From JAJPKK01 sp963787675 (GTDB taxonomy: Bacteria > Pseudomonadota > Alphaproteobacteria > Rhizobiales > Xanthobacteraceae), in assembly GCA_963787675.1 (NCBI GenBank), contig CAWBDV010000024.1, positions 17,225 to 81,224 of the forward strand: a DNA stretch of 64,000 nucleotides, in the 5' to 3' direction. Under the pieces are notes generated by a model. That model was not told the origin of the DNA. It saw nothing but the letters and a program-made list of their open reading frames with translations, and made no database searches. Position 1 is the stretch's first letter; every line of letters begins with the position of its first letter. Of this stretch, positions 27,033 to 37,145 are shown piece by piece. Both the position numbers and the translations under genes were made by a program.

Positions 27033-27167
27033 GCTTCTCACCAAAAAATGTCTGCCGCTATGCCTGAGGGCTCGAAACCGAATGCTGGACATTCGGTCGC
27101 CGCGCGCACATCGGATTGTCTGGCGGCACGGGCACGATCAGCCGACGTGCCCGCCGCTTGAAAAGGG

Positions 27168-27995
27168 TCAGCTTCGTTTCGTGATGACCACCTGGAGATA
27201 TTCGCCGGGAACGACGAGCGTTCCGTCCTCAGCGACATTGAAGCGGTCGATCAGCGCATTGAGATCGGCCTCAAGGGCTTTGCGCGCACCGGCGTCGATC
27301 GCCGCGAAGGCTTTGACGACGGGACCGTAATAGCCGCGAAAGGTATCAATCCAATGCGCGGACGATTTGTAGCGAAACACAAACGTCTTGCGTTCCGCCG
27401 CGATCGTCGACTTCGAACCGAACAGCGACTCACGGTGCCGCTCGCTGCCCCACAGCGCCGGCGATTTCAGGCCAGGCGCGGGCGGCACGTATTTTCCGAT
27501 GGCCTTGAATAACTCGCCGATGAAGCTCTCGGGAGTCCAATTGGCGAGGCCGATCTTGCCGGCGGGACGGCAGACGCGGACAAGTTCGCTCGCCGCCTGT
27601 TCCTGCCGTGGCATGAACATAACGCCGAAGGTCGAGAGCACGACATCGAAGCTCGCGTCCGGGAACGGGAGTGCCTCCGCATCAGCTTCCTGAAACGTGA
27701 CGGGCAAACGCTCCGCGGTGGCGCGCGCACGCCCGCGGTCAAGAAGCGCACCGACGTAGTCCGTCGAGATCACGTCGGCGAAGCGACGCGCCGCGGCGAG
27801 TGTCGCATTTCCATTGCCGGCGGCGACGTCGAGGACGCGCTGGTTCGCGCGCAGATCGACCGCTTCGCAGAGCGTCTCGCCGACGATCTGCAATGTGGTG
27901 CCAACGATGGCGTAGTCGCCCGACGCCCAGGCGGTCTGTTGTCGTGCCTTGATCGTCGCGAAGTCGATCGTGGCAGGCGTTGTTTGCATGTTCAT
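27168..27995 (-). CDS. Class I SAM-dependent methyltransferase
   Basis: A Rossmann-fold methyltransferase of 275 residues. SAM-binding motif I is VLDVAAGNGNATL, motif II follows at ISTDYVG, and the later ADAEALPFPDASFDVVLSTF is typical of the UbiE/COQ5-like group. The start ATG 27995 has GGAAGGA about 8 nt upstream; the longer frame to 28076 has no such site. The substrate is unknown. It is divergent from the AraC-type regulator at 28199, which may control it. Confidence 0.85.
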   Translation of the reverse strand: MNMQTTPATIDFATIKARQQTAWASGDYAIVGTTLQIVGETLCEAVDLRANQRVLDVAAGNGNATLAAARRFADVISTDYVGALLDRGRARATAERLPVTFQEADAEALPFPDASFDVVLSTFGVMFMPRQEQAASELVRVCRPAGKIGLANWTPESFIGELFKAIGKYVPPAPGLKSPALWGSERHRESLFGSKSTIAAERKTFVFRYKSSAHWIDTFRGYYGPVVKAFAAIDAGARKALEADLNALIDRFNVAEDGTLVVPGEYLQVVITKRS

Positions 27996-28198
27996 TGCGC
28001 TGATCCTTCCTGTGTCGATGTGACGAATCGCGACGCATGGCCGGAGGTGCGGCGATGCGCGATGACAGAGGAGCACGTAAGTCGAGGTGGCGCTGGGGCG
28101 AATGATCGAGCGTCCGTCATGCTTGACACGGCGTCGGAAATTCTCGTCTCTTTGGATCGAGCGTCCGGATTAGATGCTCAGGCGTCCGGGGGCACCGA

Positions 28199-29164
28199 AT
28201 GACGGCTGATGCGCTATCTGATGTTTTGAAAATGGTCCGGCTCACCGGGGCCACGTTTTTTGACGTCTTTGCCAAAGCGCCGTGGGTTGCAGAATCGCCG
28301 CAGCGCGATCTGATCTTGCCGAAGGTCCTGCCGGGCGCCGGACATCTGATCGCCTATCATGTGCTCACGCAGGGCCGGTGTTTTGCCAACATCGTCGGCC
28401 AAGATCCGATCGCCATGGAAGCCGGCGAAGTGATTGTGTTCACCAAAGGCGATCCGCACGTCTTGTCGAGCAGTCCCGGGATGCGCAGCGATCCGCCGTC
28501 GGCAGAGGCACTCAAGGCCGCGACCAGCGCGCAGCTACCGTTCGTCATCAATCTCGGCGAGGACGGGCCGATATCGGCCAAGCTGGTCTGCGGCTATCTC
28601 GCCTGTGATGCGCAGCCGTACAATCCTCTGCTCGACAATCTTCCCTCCGTCATCAAAGCGCGGGACTCCGAAGACGAGACACCCTGGCTGAGCCAATTCA
28701 TCCGCCTCGCAGCGACGGAATCGACCGACAAGCGCGCCGGCGGCGAAAGCGTACTGGCGAAACTGAGCGAGCTGATGTTCATTGAAGTCGTGCGCCGTTA
28801 TCTCGTGAGCATGCCGCCGGAGCAGCTGGGTTGGCTCGCGGGCTTGCGCGACCCTTTTGTCGGCAAGGCTCTCTCCCTCATGCATGCGCGGCCGGAGCGC
28901 GATTGGACAATCGAGCAATTGGCGAAAGACGTTGGCCTGTCGCGCTCGGTGCTGGCGGAGCGCTTTGCCGATCTCGTCGGCATACCGCCGATGCAGTATC
29001 TCGCGAAATGGCGGATGCAGATCGCTGCGGGACTTCTCAACAGCGGCAACAGCAACGTGGCGAGCATCGCGGCCGAAATCGGTTACGCGTCAGAGGCCGC
29101 CTTCAGCCGCGCCTTCAAGAAAGTGGTGGGCGTGTCGCCGTCGGATTGGCGTCGCCGAGCGTGA
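28199..29164 (+). CDS. AraC-family regulator with N-terminal cupin
   Basis: A transcription regulator of 321 residues. The N-terminal part (1-200) is a cupin of the AraC-binding type (HVLTQGRCFANIVGQDPIAM, then VIVFTKGDPHVLS), a ligand sensor. The C-terminal HTH pair is WTIEQLAKDVGLSRSVLAER and SIAAEIGYASEAAFSRAFKK, ending GVSPSDWRRRA. The divergent position next to the methyltransferase suggests local control. A strong terminator follows. Confidence 0.88.
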   Translation: MTADALSDVLKMVRLTGATFFDVFAKAPWVAESPQRDLILPKVLPGAGHLIAYHVLTQGRCFANIVGQDPIAMEAGEVIVFTKGDPHVLSSSPGMRSDPPSAEALKAATSAQLPFVINLGEDGPISAKLVCGYLACDAQPYNPLLDNLPSVIKARDSEDETPWLSQFIRLAATESTDKRAGGESVLAKLSELMFIEVVRRYLVSMPPEQLGWLAGLRDPFVGKALSLMHARPERDWTIEQLAKDVGLSRSVLAERFADLVGIPPMQYLAKWRMQIAAGLLNSGNSNVASIAAEIGYASEAAFSRAFKKVVGVSPSDWRRRA

Positions 29165-29208
29165 GCAATGCGGCTGGCGGCGACCGGACTGTAAAGCATG
29201 GTAATCAA

Positions 29209-29250
29209 GGCGGCGTTTCGATCGTTTTGAAACGCCGCCCCGATTTTTTG
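29209..29250 (+). terminator. Rho-independent terminator after the AraC-type gene
   Basis: A perfect 11-bp stem, GGCGGCGTTTC (29209-29219) with GAAACGCCGCC (29229-29239), is followed by CCGATTTTTT. It ends the AraC-type transcript in the gap with convergent katG. Confidence 0.85.
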
Positions 29251-29278
29251 TCGATGGCTGCCGCTCTTCCCGTTGCGA

Positions 29279-31451
29279 TCAGGCGAGGTCGAAGCGGTCG
29301 AGGTTCATCACCTTGTTCCACGCCGCGACGAAGTCACCCACGAACTTCTCCTTCGCGTCGTTACTGGCATAGACTTCCGCGAGCGCCCGCAGCTGCGAGT
29401 TCGACCCGAAGATGAGGTCGACGCGGGTGCCGGTCCATTTCGGCTTGCCGGTTGCCCGATCGCGTCCTTCGAACACGTCCTCGGCGCCCGATACCGCCTT
29501 CCACTCCGTGCCCATGTCGAGCAGGTTCACGAAAAAGTCGTTGGTCAGCATCTCCGGGTGCATGGTGAAAACACCGTGCTGGGATTTGCCGAAGTTCGCG
29601 TTGAGCGCGCGCAAGCCGCCGACCAGAACCGTCATCTCGGGCGCGGTCAGCGTCAGGAGTTGCGCCTTGTCGACCAGCAGTTCCTCCGCCGAAACGGCGT
29701 ACTGCTTCTTTTGGTAGTTGCGGAACCCATCCGCGACCGGCTCCAGCACGGCGAACGAGTCCACGTCGGTCTGCTCCTGCGACGCATCCGTGCGGCCCGG
29801 CGAGAAGGGGACCTTCACGTCGTGCCCGGCCTTCTTCGCCGCGGCCTCGACGGCGACGCAGCCGCCCAGAACGATCAGGTCCGCGAGCGAGACCTTCTTG
29901 CCGCCGGACTGCGCGCCGTTGAACTCCTTCTGGATCGCTTGCAGCGTCTGCAGGACCTTGCCCAACTCGGCCGGCTGATTGACCGCCCAGTCTTTCTGCG
30001 GCGCGAGGCGGATGCGCGCCCCGTTCGCCCCGCCGCGCTTGTCGGAGCCGCGGAACGTTGCCGCCGACGCCCACGCGGTCGAGACCAGTTGGGAAATGGA
30101 GAGCCCCGACTTGAGGATCTTGTCCTTGAGCGCGGCGATGTCCTGCGCGTCGATCAGCTTGTGATCGACCGCGGGGACGGGATCTTGCCACAGCAACTCC
30201 TCGGCCGGGACTTCCGCGCCGAGGTAGCGCGCGCGGGGACCCATGTCGCGGTGCGTGAGCTTGTACCACGCCCGGGCAAACGCATCCGCGAACTGGTCCG
30301 GATGCTCGTAGAAGCGCCGCGAAATCTTCTCGTAAGCGGGGTCGAGTCGCAGCGAGAGATCCGTGGTCAGCATGGTCGGCACGCGCCGCTTCGACGGATC
30401 GAAGGCGTCGGGAATGGTGGCAGCGCCGCCTTTCGCCTTCCACTGATTGGCGCCGGCCGGGCTCTTGGTCAGTTCCCATTCGTTGTTGAAGAGGTTCTCG
30501 AAGAAGTGGTTGCTCCACTTCGTCGGCGTCTGCGTCCAGGTGACTTCCGGGCCGCCGGTGATCGCGTCAGCGCCTTTGCCGGTACCGAACTTGCTCTTCC
30601 AGCCGAGGCCCTGCTCCGCGATGTCGGCGGCTTCCGGCTCCGGGCCCACCAGCGTCGCATCGCCGGCGCCGTGGGTCTTGCCGAAAGTGTGACCGCCGGC
30701 GATGAGCGCGACGGTCTCCTCGTCGTTCATCGCCATGCGCGCGAACGTCTCGCGGATATCGCGTGCTGCAGCGACCGGGTCCGGCTTGCCGTTTGGCCCT
30801 TCGGGATTGACGTAGATCAAACCCATCTGCACGGCGGCGAGAGGATTCTCGAGATCCCGGTCGCCGGTGTAGCGTCGGTCGTCCAGCCACTTGCCCTCGG
30901 GGCCCCAGTAAACGTTCTCTTCGGGCTCCCAAACGTCGGGGCGTCCGCCGCCAAAGCCGAATGTCTTGAAGCCCATCGAACTCGAGCGCGCAATTGCCGG
31001 CGAGGACCATCAAGTCGGCCCACGAAATCTTGTTGCCGTATTTCTGTTTGACCGGCCACAGCAGCCGGCGCGCCTTGTCGAGGTTCGCGTTGTCAGGCCA
31101 GCTGTTGAGCGGCGCGAAGCGCTGCTGGCCGGCTCCGGCGCCGCCGCGGCCGTCACCGATGCGATAGGTGCCGGCACTGTGCCACGCCATGCGGATGAAG
31201 AGCGGCCCGTAGTGGCCGAAATCCGCAGGCCACCACTCCTGCGAGTCCGTCATCAGCGCGAAGAGGTCCTTCTTCAGCGCCTTGAGGTCGAGCTTCTTGA
31301 ACTCCTCGGCGTAGTTGAACGCCTTGCCCATGGGATCGCACAGGGAGGAATTCTGGTGAAGCATCTTCAGATTCAGCTGGTTCGGCCACCAGTCCGCGTT
31401 CGACGTTCCACCGAGACTCGTGTGCATCGGGCACTTGCTGATGTCATCCAT
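29279..31451 (-). CDS. katG: Catalase-peroxidase (frameshifted at about 30979)
   Basis: A bifunctional haem catalase-peroxidase of about 724 residues. The distal site MAWHSAGTYRIGDGRGG (Arg-Trp-His) lies in the N-terminal frame, then GNCALE is followed by TTCG where TCG would give GNCALES-MGFKTFGFGGGR; one extra T in a two-base run (30979-30980) breaks the frame. The second frame carries the Tyr (IYVNPEGPNG) and Met (FARMAMNDEE) of the Met-Tyr-Trp adduct and the proximal His in GGHTFGKTHG. ATG 31451 has GGGGAG 7 nt upstream. In a living cell this gene is likely intact. Confidence 0.9.
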
Positions 31452-31532
31452 GATCAACTCCCCATTGGGTGTGCAGGTTCCTTGGTGGCAACCTTAGCCT
31501 AACGCGATCCATCAGGTAAAATCGGCTTTAAT

Positions 31533-31557
31533 GATTGCTACGATAAGGCAATCTTAT
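31533..31557. promoter_or_regulatory. Inverted repeat upstream of katG
   Basis: GATTGC (31533) and GCAATC (31548) are inverted with a 9-nt gap, and ATAAG-GCAAT-CTTAT (31543-31557) overlaps it. The site lies about 80-105 bp upstream of the katG start. It could be an operator for a peroxide regulator; the sequence alone does not say which. Confidence 0.35.
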
Positions 31558-31709
31558 GATCGATGACGCTGAGGATTTGCAGCTTCGATGCGCGGGCGGC
31601 CGCCAGCCACTTCGGAGACCACACTCAGTTTGTGCGATCTTGCGGCGGGCGTGGTTGATGCAGATCAAGGCACGCGTCGCGTCGCCCGTTCTTCTGCGTC
31701 AACCTCGCT

Positions 31710-34092
31710 TTACGCCGCCGCGCTGCGCGCAGACCGTGCGCCAGGCGGCCCGAACGAAAGTTCGCAGGCGCGGCAAGGTCTTCCGAACAAATATCCCTGC
31801 ATCTCGTCACAGCCGGCCAGGCGCAGGAGCTCAAATTGTTCTGTCGTTTCGACGCCCTCGGCGACAGTGGTCATGCCGAGACTTTTTGCGAGACCGGTGA
31901 TCGAGCACACGATCGCCGCGCTGTTCGATTTGATCGACATTTCGGCGATGAACGAGCGATCGATCTTGATCTTGTCGAAGGGAAACGTTCGCAGATAACT
32001 CAGTGACGAGTATCCCGTTCCGAAATCGTCGAGCACGATCGATACGCCGAGGCTCTTCAGCTGACGAAGTCTCGCCGCGATCACGTCATCGCCTTGCAGC
32101 AGGACGGACTCGGTGATCTCGAGGTCCAGCCGAACTCGGCTCCAACCCCGATTCGCGAAGGGCGTCGCTGACGGCCTGCACGATATCGCCCTTGCGGAAC
32201 TGAATCGGCGACAAATTGACCGCCACTTTGTGGGGATAGGGCCAGCTTTGAGCCTCCTTGCAAGCGCGCTCCAGCACCCAGGCTCCTAGCGGCACGATCA
32301 GGCCCGTGCTCTCGGCAATGGGAATGAACGTGTCGGGCGGAATATATTCGTGCTTCGGACGCGCCCAACGGGCGAGTGCTTCATAGCCCCGGACCTCTTC
32401 CGTATCCGCGGCGACGACCGGTTGGAAATGCACTTCAAAGTCGTTGGCGAGACTCGCTTTACGAAGTTCTACCTCGACCCTGTAGCGCGTTCGCGCCACA
32501 CCATCCATTTCGGGCTCGAAAAACCGGAACGTGTTTCGGCCGTCTGCCTTCGCGCGATAAAGAGCGAGGTCGGCGTTCTTGAGCAGCAGTTCGACCTCGT
32601 CGCCATCGGCCGGGTAAAGCGCAATCCCCAACGAAGTCTCAACGACGACCTGATGGCCATCGAGGTGAAACGGTTCACCGATTGCCGCCAGGATTCGCGC
32701 AGCCAATGCCATCGCGCTGTCGCGTTGATGCTCGCCAACCATCTGCACGACAGCGAACTCATCCCCGCCGATGCGCGCCACCAGATCGGATTCCCTGACG
32801 CAGAGCCGCAGGCGGTTGGCGGCTTCGCGAATGAGCAGATCGCCCGTCGCGTGCCCGAGCGTATCGTTGATTGTCTTGAAATGATCGAGGTCGAACATGA
32901 ATACGTTGAAAGCGCGGTTCCGATGCCTCCGCGCCTCGGCCATGGTGCGAGCGATGTGTTGGCGGAACAGCAGCCGGTTCGGCAGCTCCGTCAGCCCATC
33001 GTGATGGGCTTGGTGCGCGATCTCTGCGACCGCCGAAACGAGCTTCCTTTCGCGTGCCGCCCCGAATCCGATGGCGATCGAGATGACGATTGCCGCGGCA
33101 ATATCTATCGCAAGATAGACCTTGGCGTTTTGGCGCGCGTGCCGGAAGATCTCCGACTTGGCAATCGCGACCGTCGCGACGAGCGGCAGGCCATCGACCT
33201 TTCGATAAGACACGAGCCTGTCAACCCCGTCGAGCGTACTGCCGCCGTTCCAATAGGTGCCGCGGTCCGATTTTGCCGCGAGCTTAAGCACCCGCGCATT
33301 AGGGAAGTATTTTCCTGTCAGATCCGGGCGCGCCACGCCGTTCGCCCCGCTTGCGAGCATGTAGCCCTCACGGTGCAACAATGCGACAATGCCGTCTGGA
33401 CCCAGTTGAAGCTTGCGGAAGAAGGTCTCAAGCTGAATGAGATCGACCCACACCGAAAGCACGCCGTTGAATGATCCGTCAGGTCCTGTCAGGCGCCGTG
33501 TCAGGAAAATGGCCATGCGGCCTGAGCTTTTGGCAATCAACGGCTCGCTGACAAAGAGCTGATCATCGAAATTATTGACGTGCACCTGGAAGTGCTTGCG
33601 GCTCGCGATATTGATGCCGACCGTCGCGGGTCCATAGCTTGACGCCGTGATTAAGCCGTCGGGACCCGCGATCGAGTATTGGAACTTGAGTTCCTTCTGC
33701 AACTGCGGGTCGCTGACCCAGCCGACCAAATCGGTTCCGGTCGGGTCGCGCTGATACGAGCGCCTGAGCTGCAGTGCCATGTCATCGGCACTTCGGAAAG
33801 CACGCGCGATCTCTTCCTCGAAGACGTAGGCAAGGTTCTCGGTATGCTGGCGCGCCTCCTCTTCTGCGTTCCGGCTATCGTGAACGAGGAGATAGACCGT
33901 CGCCGCAGAAATCGATGCCAACATGGCAACGCCCAGATACGTTGCCGGCTGGACAAAGTGGCGAAGCCACTCGAGGCTTTGTCGAACTCGCACGTGCTCA
34001 ATGTCCCCCTGGTCTTTGAGCTGCTCGCGACTGAAGCTCCCAATAGTGCGAGGATCGGTATCTGCCGGAAAGATTGATTTTGTGAGGCGCAC
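31710..34092 (-). CDS. Membrane-anchored GGDEF-EAL cyclic-di-GMP protein (frameshifted at about 32133)
   Basis: A cyclic-di-GMP enzyme of about 793 residues. Two transmembrane segments (about 48-70 and 320-343) flank a periplasmic Cache-like sensor. The GGDEF domain has RIGGDEFAVV and the substrate pattern FDLDHFKTINDTLGH; the EAL domain keeps GYEALARW and NLSPIQFRKG. At 32133-32134 one extra T (GAGTTCGG) shifts the frame; removing it gives RLDLEITESVLLQGDDV, DDFGTGYSSLSYL and VAEGVET. Both catalytic signatures look complete, so it may be bifunctional. The GTG at 34092 has no good ribosome site, so the true start is uncertain. Confidence 0.85.
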
Positions 34093-34373
34093 CAGGGATA
34101 GGGCGACAGATATTCACCAGATCGTATGCGATGCGTATCGTTCTCAGGGTGATGTTTAAGCGACTCGCAAAGGTATCGTTAACGCCGTGGTCCGGCGACG
34201 GGTTCGCCGCGGGCTTTCTCGTGCGCTTTGGTCAACAATCGAAGCGACTTCTTCCACCGTCGGCCCGAACGGTCGACGGAAGCGCCGCCATGCAAGTCCG
34301 CGCGTGAGGTGAAGCCGCGTTATGGCAGCAGGTCAGCACCGGCGCCATGCTTCCGACGCCCAGCTTTGGCCTG

Positions 34374-34913
34374 TCAGCAACGGGTCACGCCCATCGACGC
34401 CAGATCAGCGTCGTTAAGCCAGTACATGTCGCTCGCCGGAGTGGCTGAGAGCCTGTCTTGAATTGGGCGCGGCACGCGATATCGGGCCGCGTATTCAAGG
34501 ATCACCCGCAGAAACTGAGAGTCATTGTCTTCTTGACCCGTCGCGACATCCCTTGGCCTGTGAACGCCGATCTTTGCGTCTTTGCAGACCCACCTCTCGG
34601 CACCGGCCGCAAACAACAAGAAGCAGATGCTTGAGCATCGGCCCTGAACGAAGGTCTTCATGTGCCGCTGGGCGATTGAGCGCGAGATGCATTCGCCCTG
34701 GCCGTTTCGTCCACCCGGCGAGTTCAGAACAACCGTGTGAGCGCTCGGTCCGATGGCCGCTTTCCATCGATCGCAGTCGCCGAGATCGATGAATCCGTCG
34801 AGGGCGACAACCTCGGGTGAGAGGAGATTGAAGGTCGCGGCGTTGGCCGGGGCACTGACACAGATGGCTGCGAAGAGGAGGCTGAGCGGGAAGGAACATC
34901 CGCGGATGTTCAT
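34374..34913 (-). CDS. Secreted ClpP-like (COG3904-type) protein
   Basis: A 179-residue exported protein. The signal peptide (CSFPLSLLFAAICVSAPANA) ends before ATFNLLSPEVVALDGFID. The mature part shows the ClpP/crotonase-like pattern: VVLNSPGGRNGQGECISRSI, then TFVQGRCSSICFLLFAAG where the Ser would sit at the active site, then the VHRPRD segment. Members are predicted periplasmic protease-like proteins, mostly uncharacterised. It lies downstream of the anchor protein on the same strand. Confidence 0.7.
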   Translation of the reverse strand: MNIRGCSFPLSLLFAAICVSAPANAATFNLLSPEVVALDGFIDLGDCDRWKAAIGPSAHTVVLNSPGGRNGQGECISRSIAQRHMKTFVQGRCSSICFLLFAAGAERWVCKDAKIGVHRPRDVATGQEDNDSQFLRVILEYAARYRVPRPIQDRLSATPASDMYWLNDADLASMGVTRC

Positions 34914-35035
34914 TCGGTTTCTTTTCGATTTCTGCTTAAGCGGTTCGGTGTTTCTGTCATGGCCTTCTGTCATGGCCATAGAACGGACCGTGATGATAGG
35001 GCATCGCGTTTCGATCGATAGCCATTCAAAATGTC

Positions 35036-35701
35036 TCACTTCTCCTCAACATCTCCGAATGCCTTCTCCGCGGGCACGTTGGCGATGATTCCGGCGTCGT
35101 TGCCGGTCTCGCCTGGCGGGATCAGTTCGTAGAAGCCGCTGACCTTCAGGTGGACGACCGCCGGATTCGGCGACTGGTTCTGGAAGAACCAGCCGTGCAC
35201 GCCGTCGAACGGCGCCGAGAGCGCGCCGTCGGCATTGGTACCCGTCGCTTGCTTGTAGGTCGCGACGGTCATCTCCTTGCCGGATGCTAGCGTGTGGCCG
35301 TGGAAGTCGTAATAGAATTCGTTTGGGTTGGCGATCCCGGAGACCGACCATTCGTAGACGAGCGTCGCGTCCTTCGCCATTCTGACTTTGTATTCGAGTT
35401 CGTCTCCGCGCGTCGGGTCGCCGCCCGCGCGCAGCGGGATCTCGATCATGTCGCTCCTGAGCGGGCCGCCGTATTCACGGACGAGAGGCGCCGCTCCCCC
35501 CGTCGCATTGAACGCAACTTCCCGCGGCGCCCATAGTCGGCTGAGGCCGCTTACACGACCGAGGCCCAACGGGTCCCAATTGAACTCGGCCGGCAGGATC
35601 GCGCCGAACGTGATCAGGGTTGCGACGACGAAGGCGCCGGCGGTCGTCGCCAGCATCTTGCCGCGCGACAGCGGATGCGCAATGTGTCCCTCGCTTTCCA
35701 T
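35036..35701 (-). CDS. Membrane-anchored periplasmic protein next to HupE/UreJ
   Basis: A 221-residue protein with one N-terminal membrane segment (LATTAGAFVVATLITFGAIL) followed by PAEFNWDPLGLGRVSGL. The rest is a periplasmic domain with VYEWSVSGIANPNEFYYDFH and GVHGWFFQNQ. It resembles proteins annotated as transmembrane anchor proteins in rhizobia. Its start is 1 nt after the upstream HupE/UreJ stop (TGA C ATG), so the two are co-translated and probably work together. Confidence 0.65.
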   Translation of the reverse strand: MESEGHIAHPLSRGKMLATTAGAFVVATLITFGAILPAEFNWDPLGLGRVSGLSRLWAPREVAFNATGGAAPLVREYGGPLRSDMIEIPLRAGGDPTRGDELEYKVRMAKDATLVYEWSVSGIANPNEFYYDFHGHTLASGKEMTVATYKQATGTNADGALSAPFDGVHGWFFQNQSPNPAVVHLKVSGFYELIPPGETGNDAGIIANVPAEKAFGDVEEK

Positions 35702-35702
35702 G

Positions 35703-36437
35703 TCAGGCCGTCCCCACGCCGAAATAACCAGCGAGCTGATATTCCATCAGCATGAACCCCGCTGTCAGGATTGCGACGTTTGCGGCAACGGCATAGCGCT
35801 CGAAGCTCGCCGTGCGCCGCCACTGCACCATCACCACGAGAAAGACCGCCAAAGCAATCAGCTGGCCGATCTCGACGCCGATGTTGAATCCGATCATGTT
35901 CAGGACAAGCCCGTTGCTGTTGAGGTGCAAGGTCTGCAGCTTGGTGGCAAGCCCAAAGCCGTGGATCAGGCCAAAAAGCGCCACCGCGATCTTGTTGTTG
36001 GGCTGACGGCCAAACACCGTCATGAAGCCGCCGAGATTGTCGAACGCCTTGTAGACGACCGAGAGCCCGATCAGGGCGTCCACCAGATACGCATTGACGT
36101 CGATCTTCAGCAAAACGCCCGCGAGCAGCGTGATGCTGTGGCCGAGGGAGAACAGCGAGACGTAGATGAGCACGTCCTTCATGCGGTAGACGAAGAAGAT
36201 CACGCCAAAAATGAAAAGCAGATGGTCGTAGCCGGTGACCATGTGCTTTGCGCCCAGATACATGAAGGGCAGGATGTCCGGCCCCTTGGTTGCCGCAACA
36301 AAGGCCGCGTCCTTGCCGCCGATGCCGTGCGCCACCGCGGTCAATTGCGCCGCATCGAGTGTGAGGCAGCCGAGGAGGGAGGCGGCGAGCGCAACGGCGC
36401 GCCGCGGATTGACAGTGATCGATCCAACGAGCGGCAT
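35703..36437 (-). CDS. HupE/UreJ-family membrane protein
   Basis: A 244-residue integral membrane protein with an N-terminal signal-like segment and six or seven helices. MYLGAKHMVTGYDHLLFIFG holds the conserved His-x(6)-Asp-His pair of HupE/UreJ metal permeases, and ALFGLIHGFGLATKL holds a second conserved His-Gly. The related HupE and UreJ proteins transport nickel or cobalt. The start ATG 36437 has AGGGGGAA just upstream. No hydrogenase or urease genes lie nearby, so the metal and client are unknown. Confidence 0.75.
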   Translation of the reverse strand: MPLVGSITVNPRRAVALAASLLGCLTLDAAQLTAVAHGIGGKDAAFVAATKGPDILPFMYLGAKHMVTGYDHLLFIFGVIFFVYRMKDVLIYVSLFSLGHSITLLAGVLLKIDVNAYLVDALIGLSVVYKAFDNLGGFMTVFGRQPNNKIAVALFGLIHGFGLATKLQTLHLNSNGLVLNMIGFNIGVEIGQLIALAVFLVVMVQWRRTASFERYAVAANVAILTAGFMLMEYQLAGYFGVGTA

Positions 36438-36875
36438 TTCCCCCTCTGACTTTTTTCGCGGGCGTCGGTCCCACGTTTGTGCGCTTGATTGAGACGAGCG
36501 CAGCGCGAACGACGAGTACATGAAGTTGTCCGCGCGGCCAAACAATTTGCGCGCATAGTATCCTGGGGGATAGGACGCTCGGCCCATTTATCGCGTGAGG
36601 AAATTCGCCGCGCCGGCGGCACGACCAGAGCGAACTCAACGTACCAACAGGACCGGGAAGGTTCGCCGTCGGCAACGGCGTCCGCGCGCGGGCGAGATGC
36701 TGCTGCGGCGCAACCCGCGCGCTCTCGTCGCGGCTAAAGTTAAACGACGTCAATTAAATCAAGAACAGCCACGGATTTGCTATCTTCCGAAGCGTGCACC
36801 GCTTCTGGTTGACGCTGCCTACAGCCGACGCGCGGCGTCGGCCGCGAAGGGGAGCATGCTAGCACGGAGACAGAC
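36438..36875. other. Divergent intergenic region
   Basis: About 440 bases between the HupE/UreJ-type gene and the small membrane protein gene. Open frames exist on both strands without sites or motifs. No terminator or structured RNA was recognised. Confidence 0.4.
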
Positions 36876-37109
36876 ATGAACGGCAGCAAGCTGACGAGTG
36901 TCCCGGAAATCACGGCCTATCTTGTGGCGCATGTCGGCGGAATTGCTGCCACCTATCTGATCAATCCGATCATCTTCGCAACGCTTGCCGCCGGCGGCTA
37001 TGGGTTGAGAATTCCTTTAGCGGCGCTCGCGATGTCGGTGCTGATGATGTTTGTCGTGCTGCTGTTGTTTTTGGTCATGCGCAAAATTTTAGGCAGTCAG
37101 CCGTCGTGA
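36876..37109 (+). CDS. Small membrane protein, 77 aa
   Basis: A protein of two hydrophobic segments (about 15-40 and 44-68: AYLVAHVGGIAATYLINPII and LAALAMSVLMMFVVLLLFLV) with a basic C-terminus (MRKILGSQPS). No family recognised. It is flanked by the divergent HupE/UreJ-type gene and a convergent binding-protein gene. The composition favours a real inner-membrane protein. Confidence 0.55.
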   Translation: MNGSKLTSVPEITAYLVAHVGGIAATYLINPIIFATLAAGGYGLRIPLAALAMSVLMMFVVLLLFLVMRKILGSQPS

Positions 37110-37145
37110 GCACGGCAGCCTGTCACGACGCCCCATCTCTTTCGC

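Noticed and set aside
29273..31051. A 592-residue plus-strand frame opposite katG
   Set aside because: It is the antisense shadow of katG in high-GC DNA; katG motifs on the other strand are decisive.
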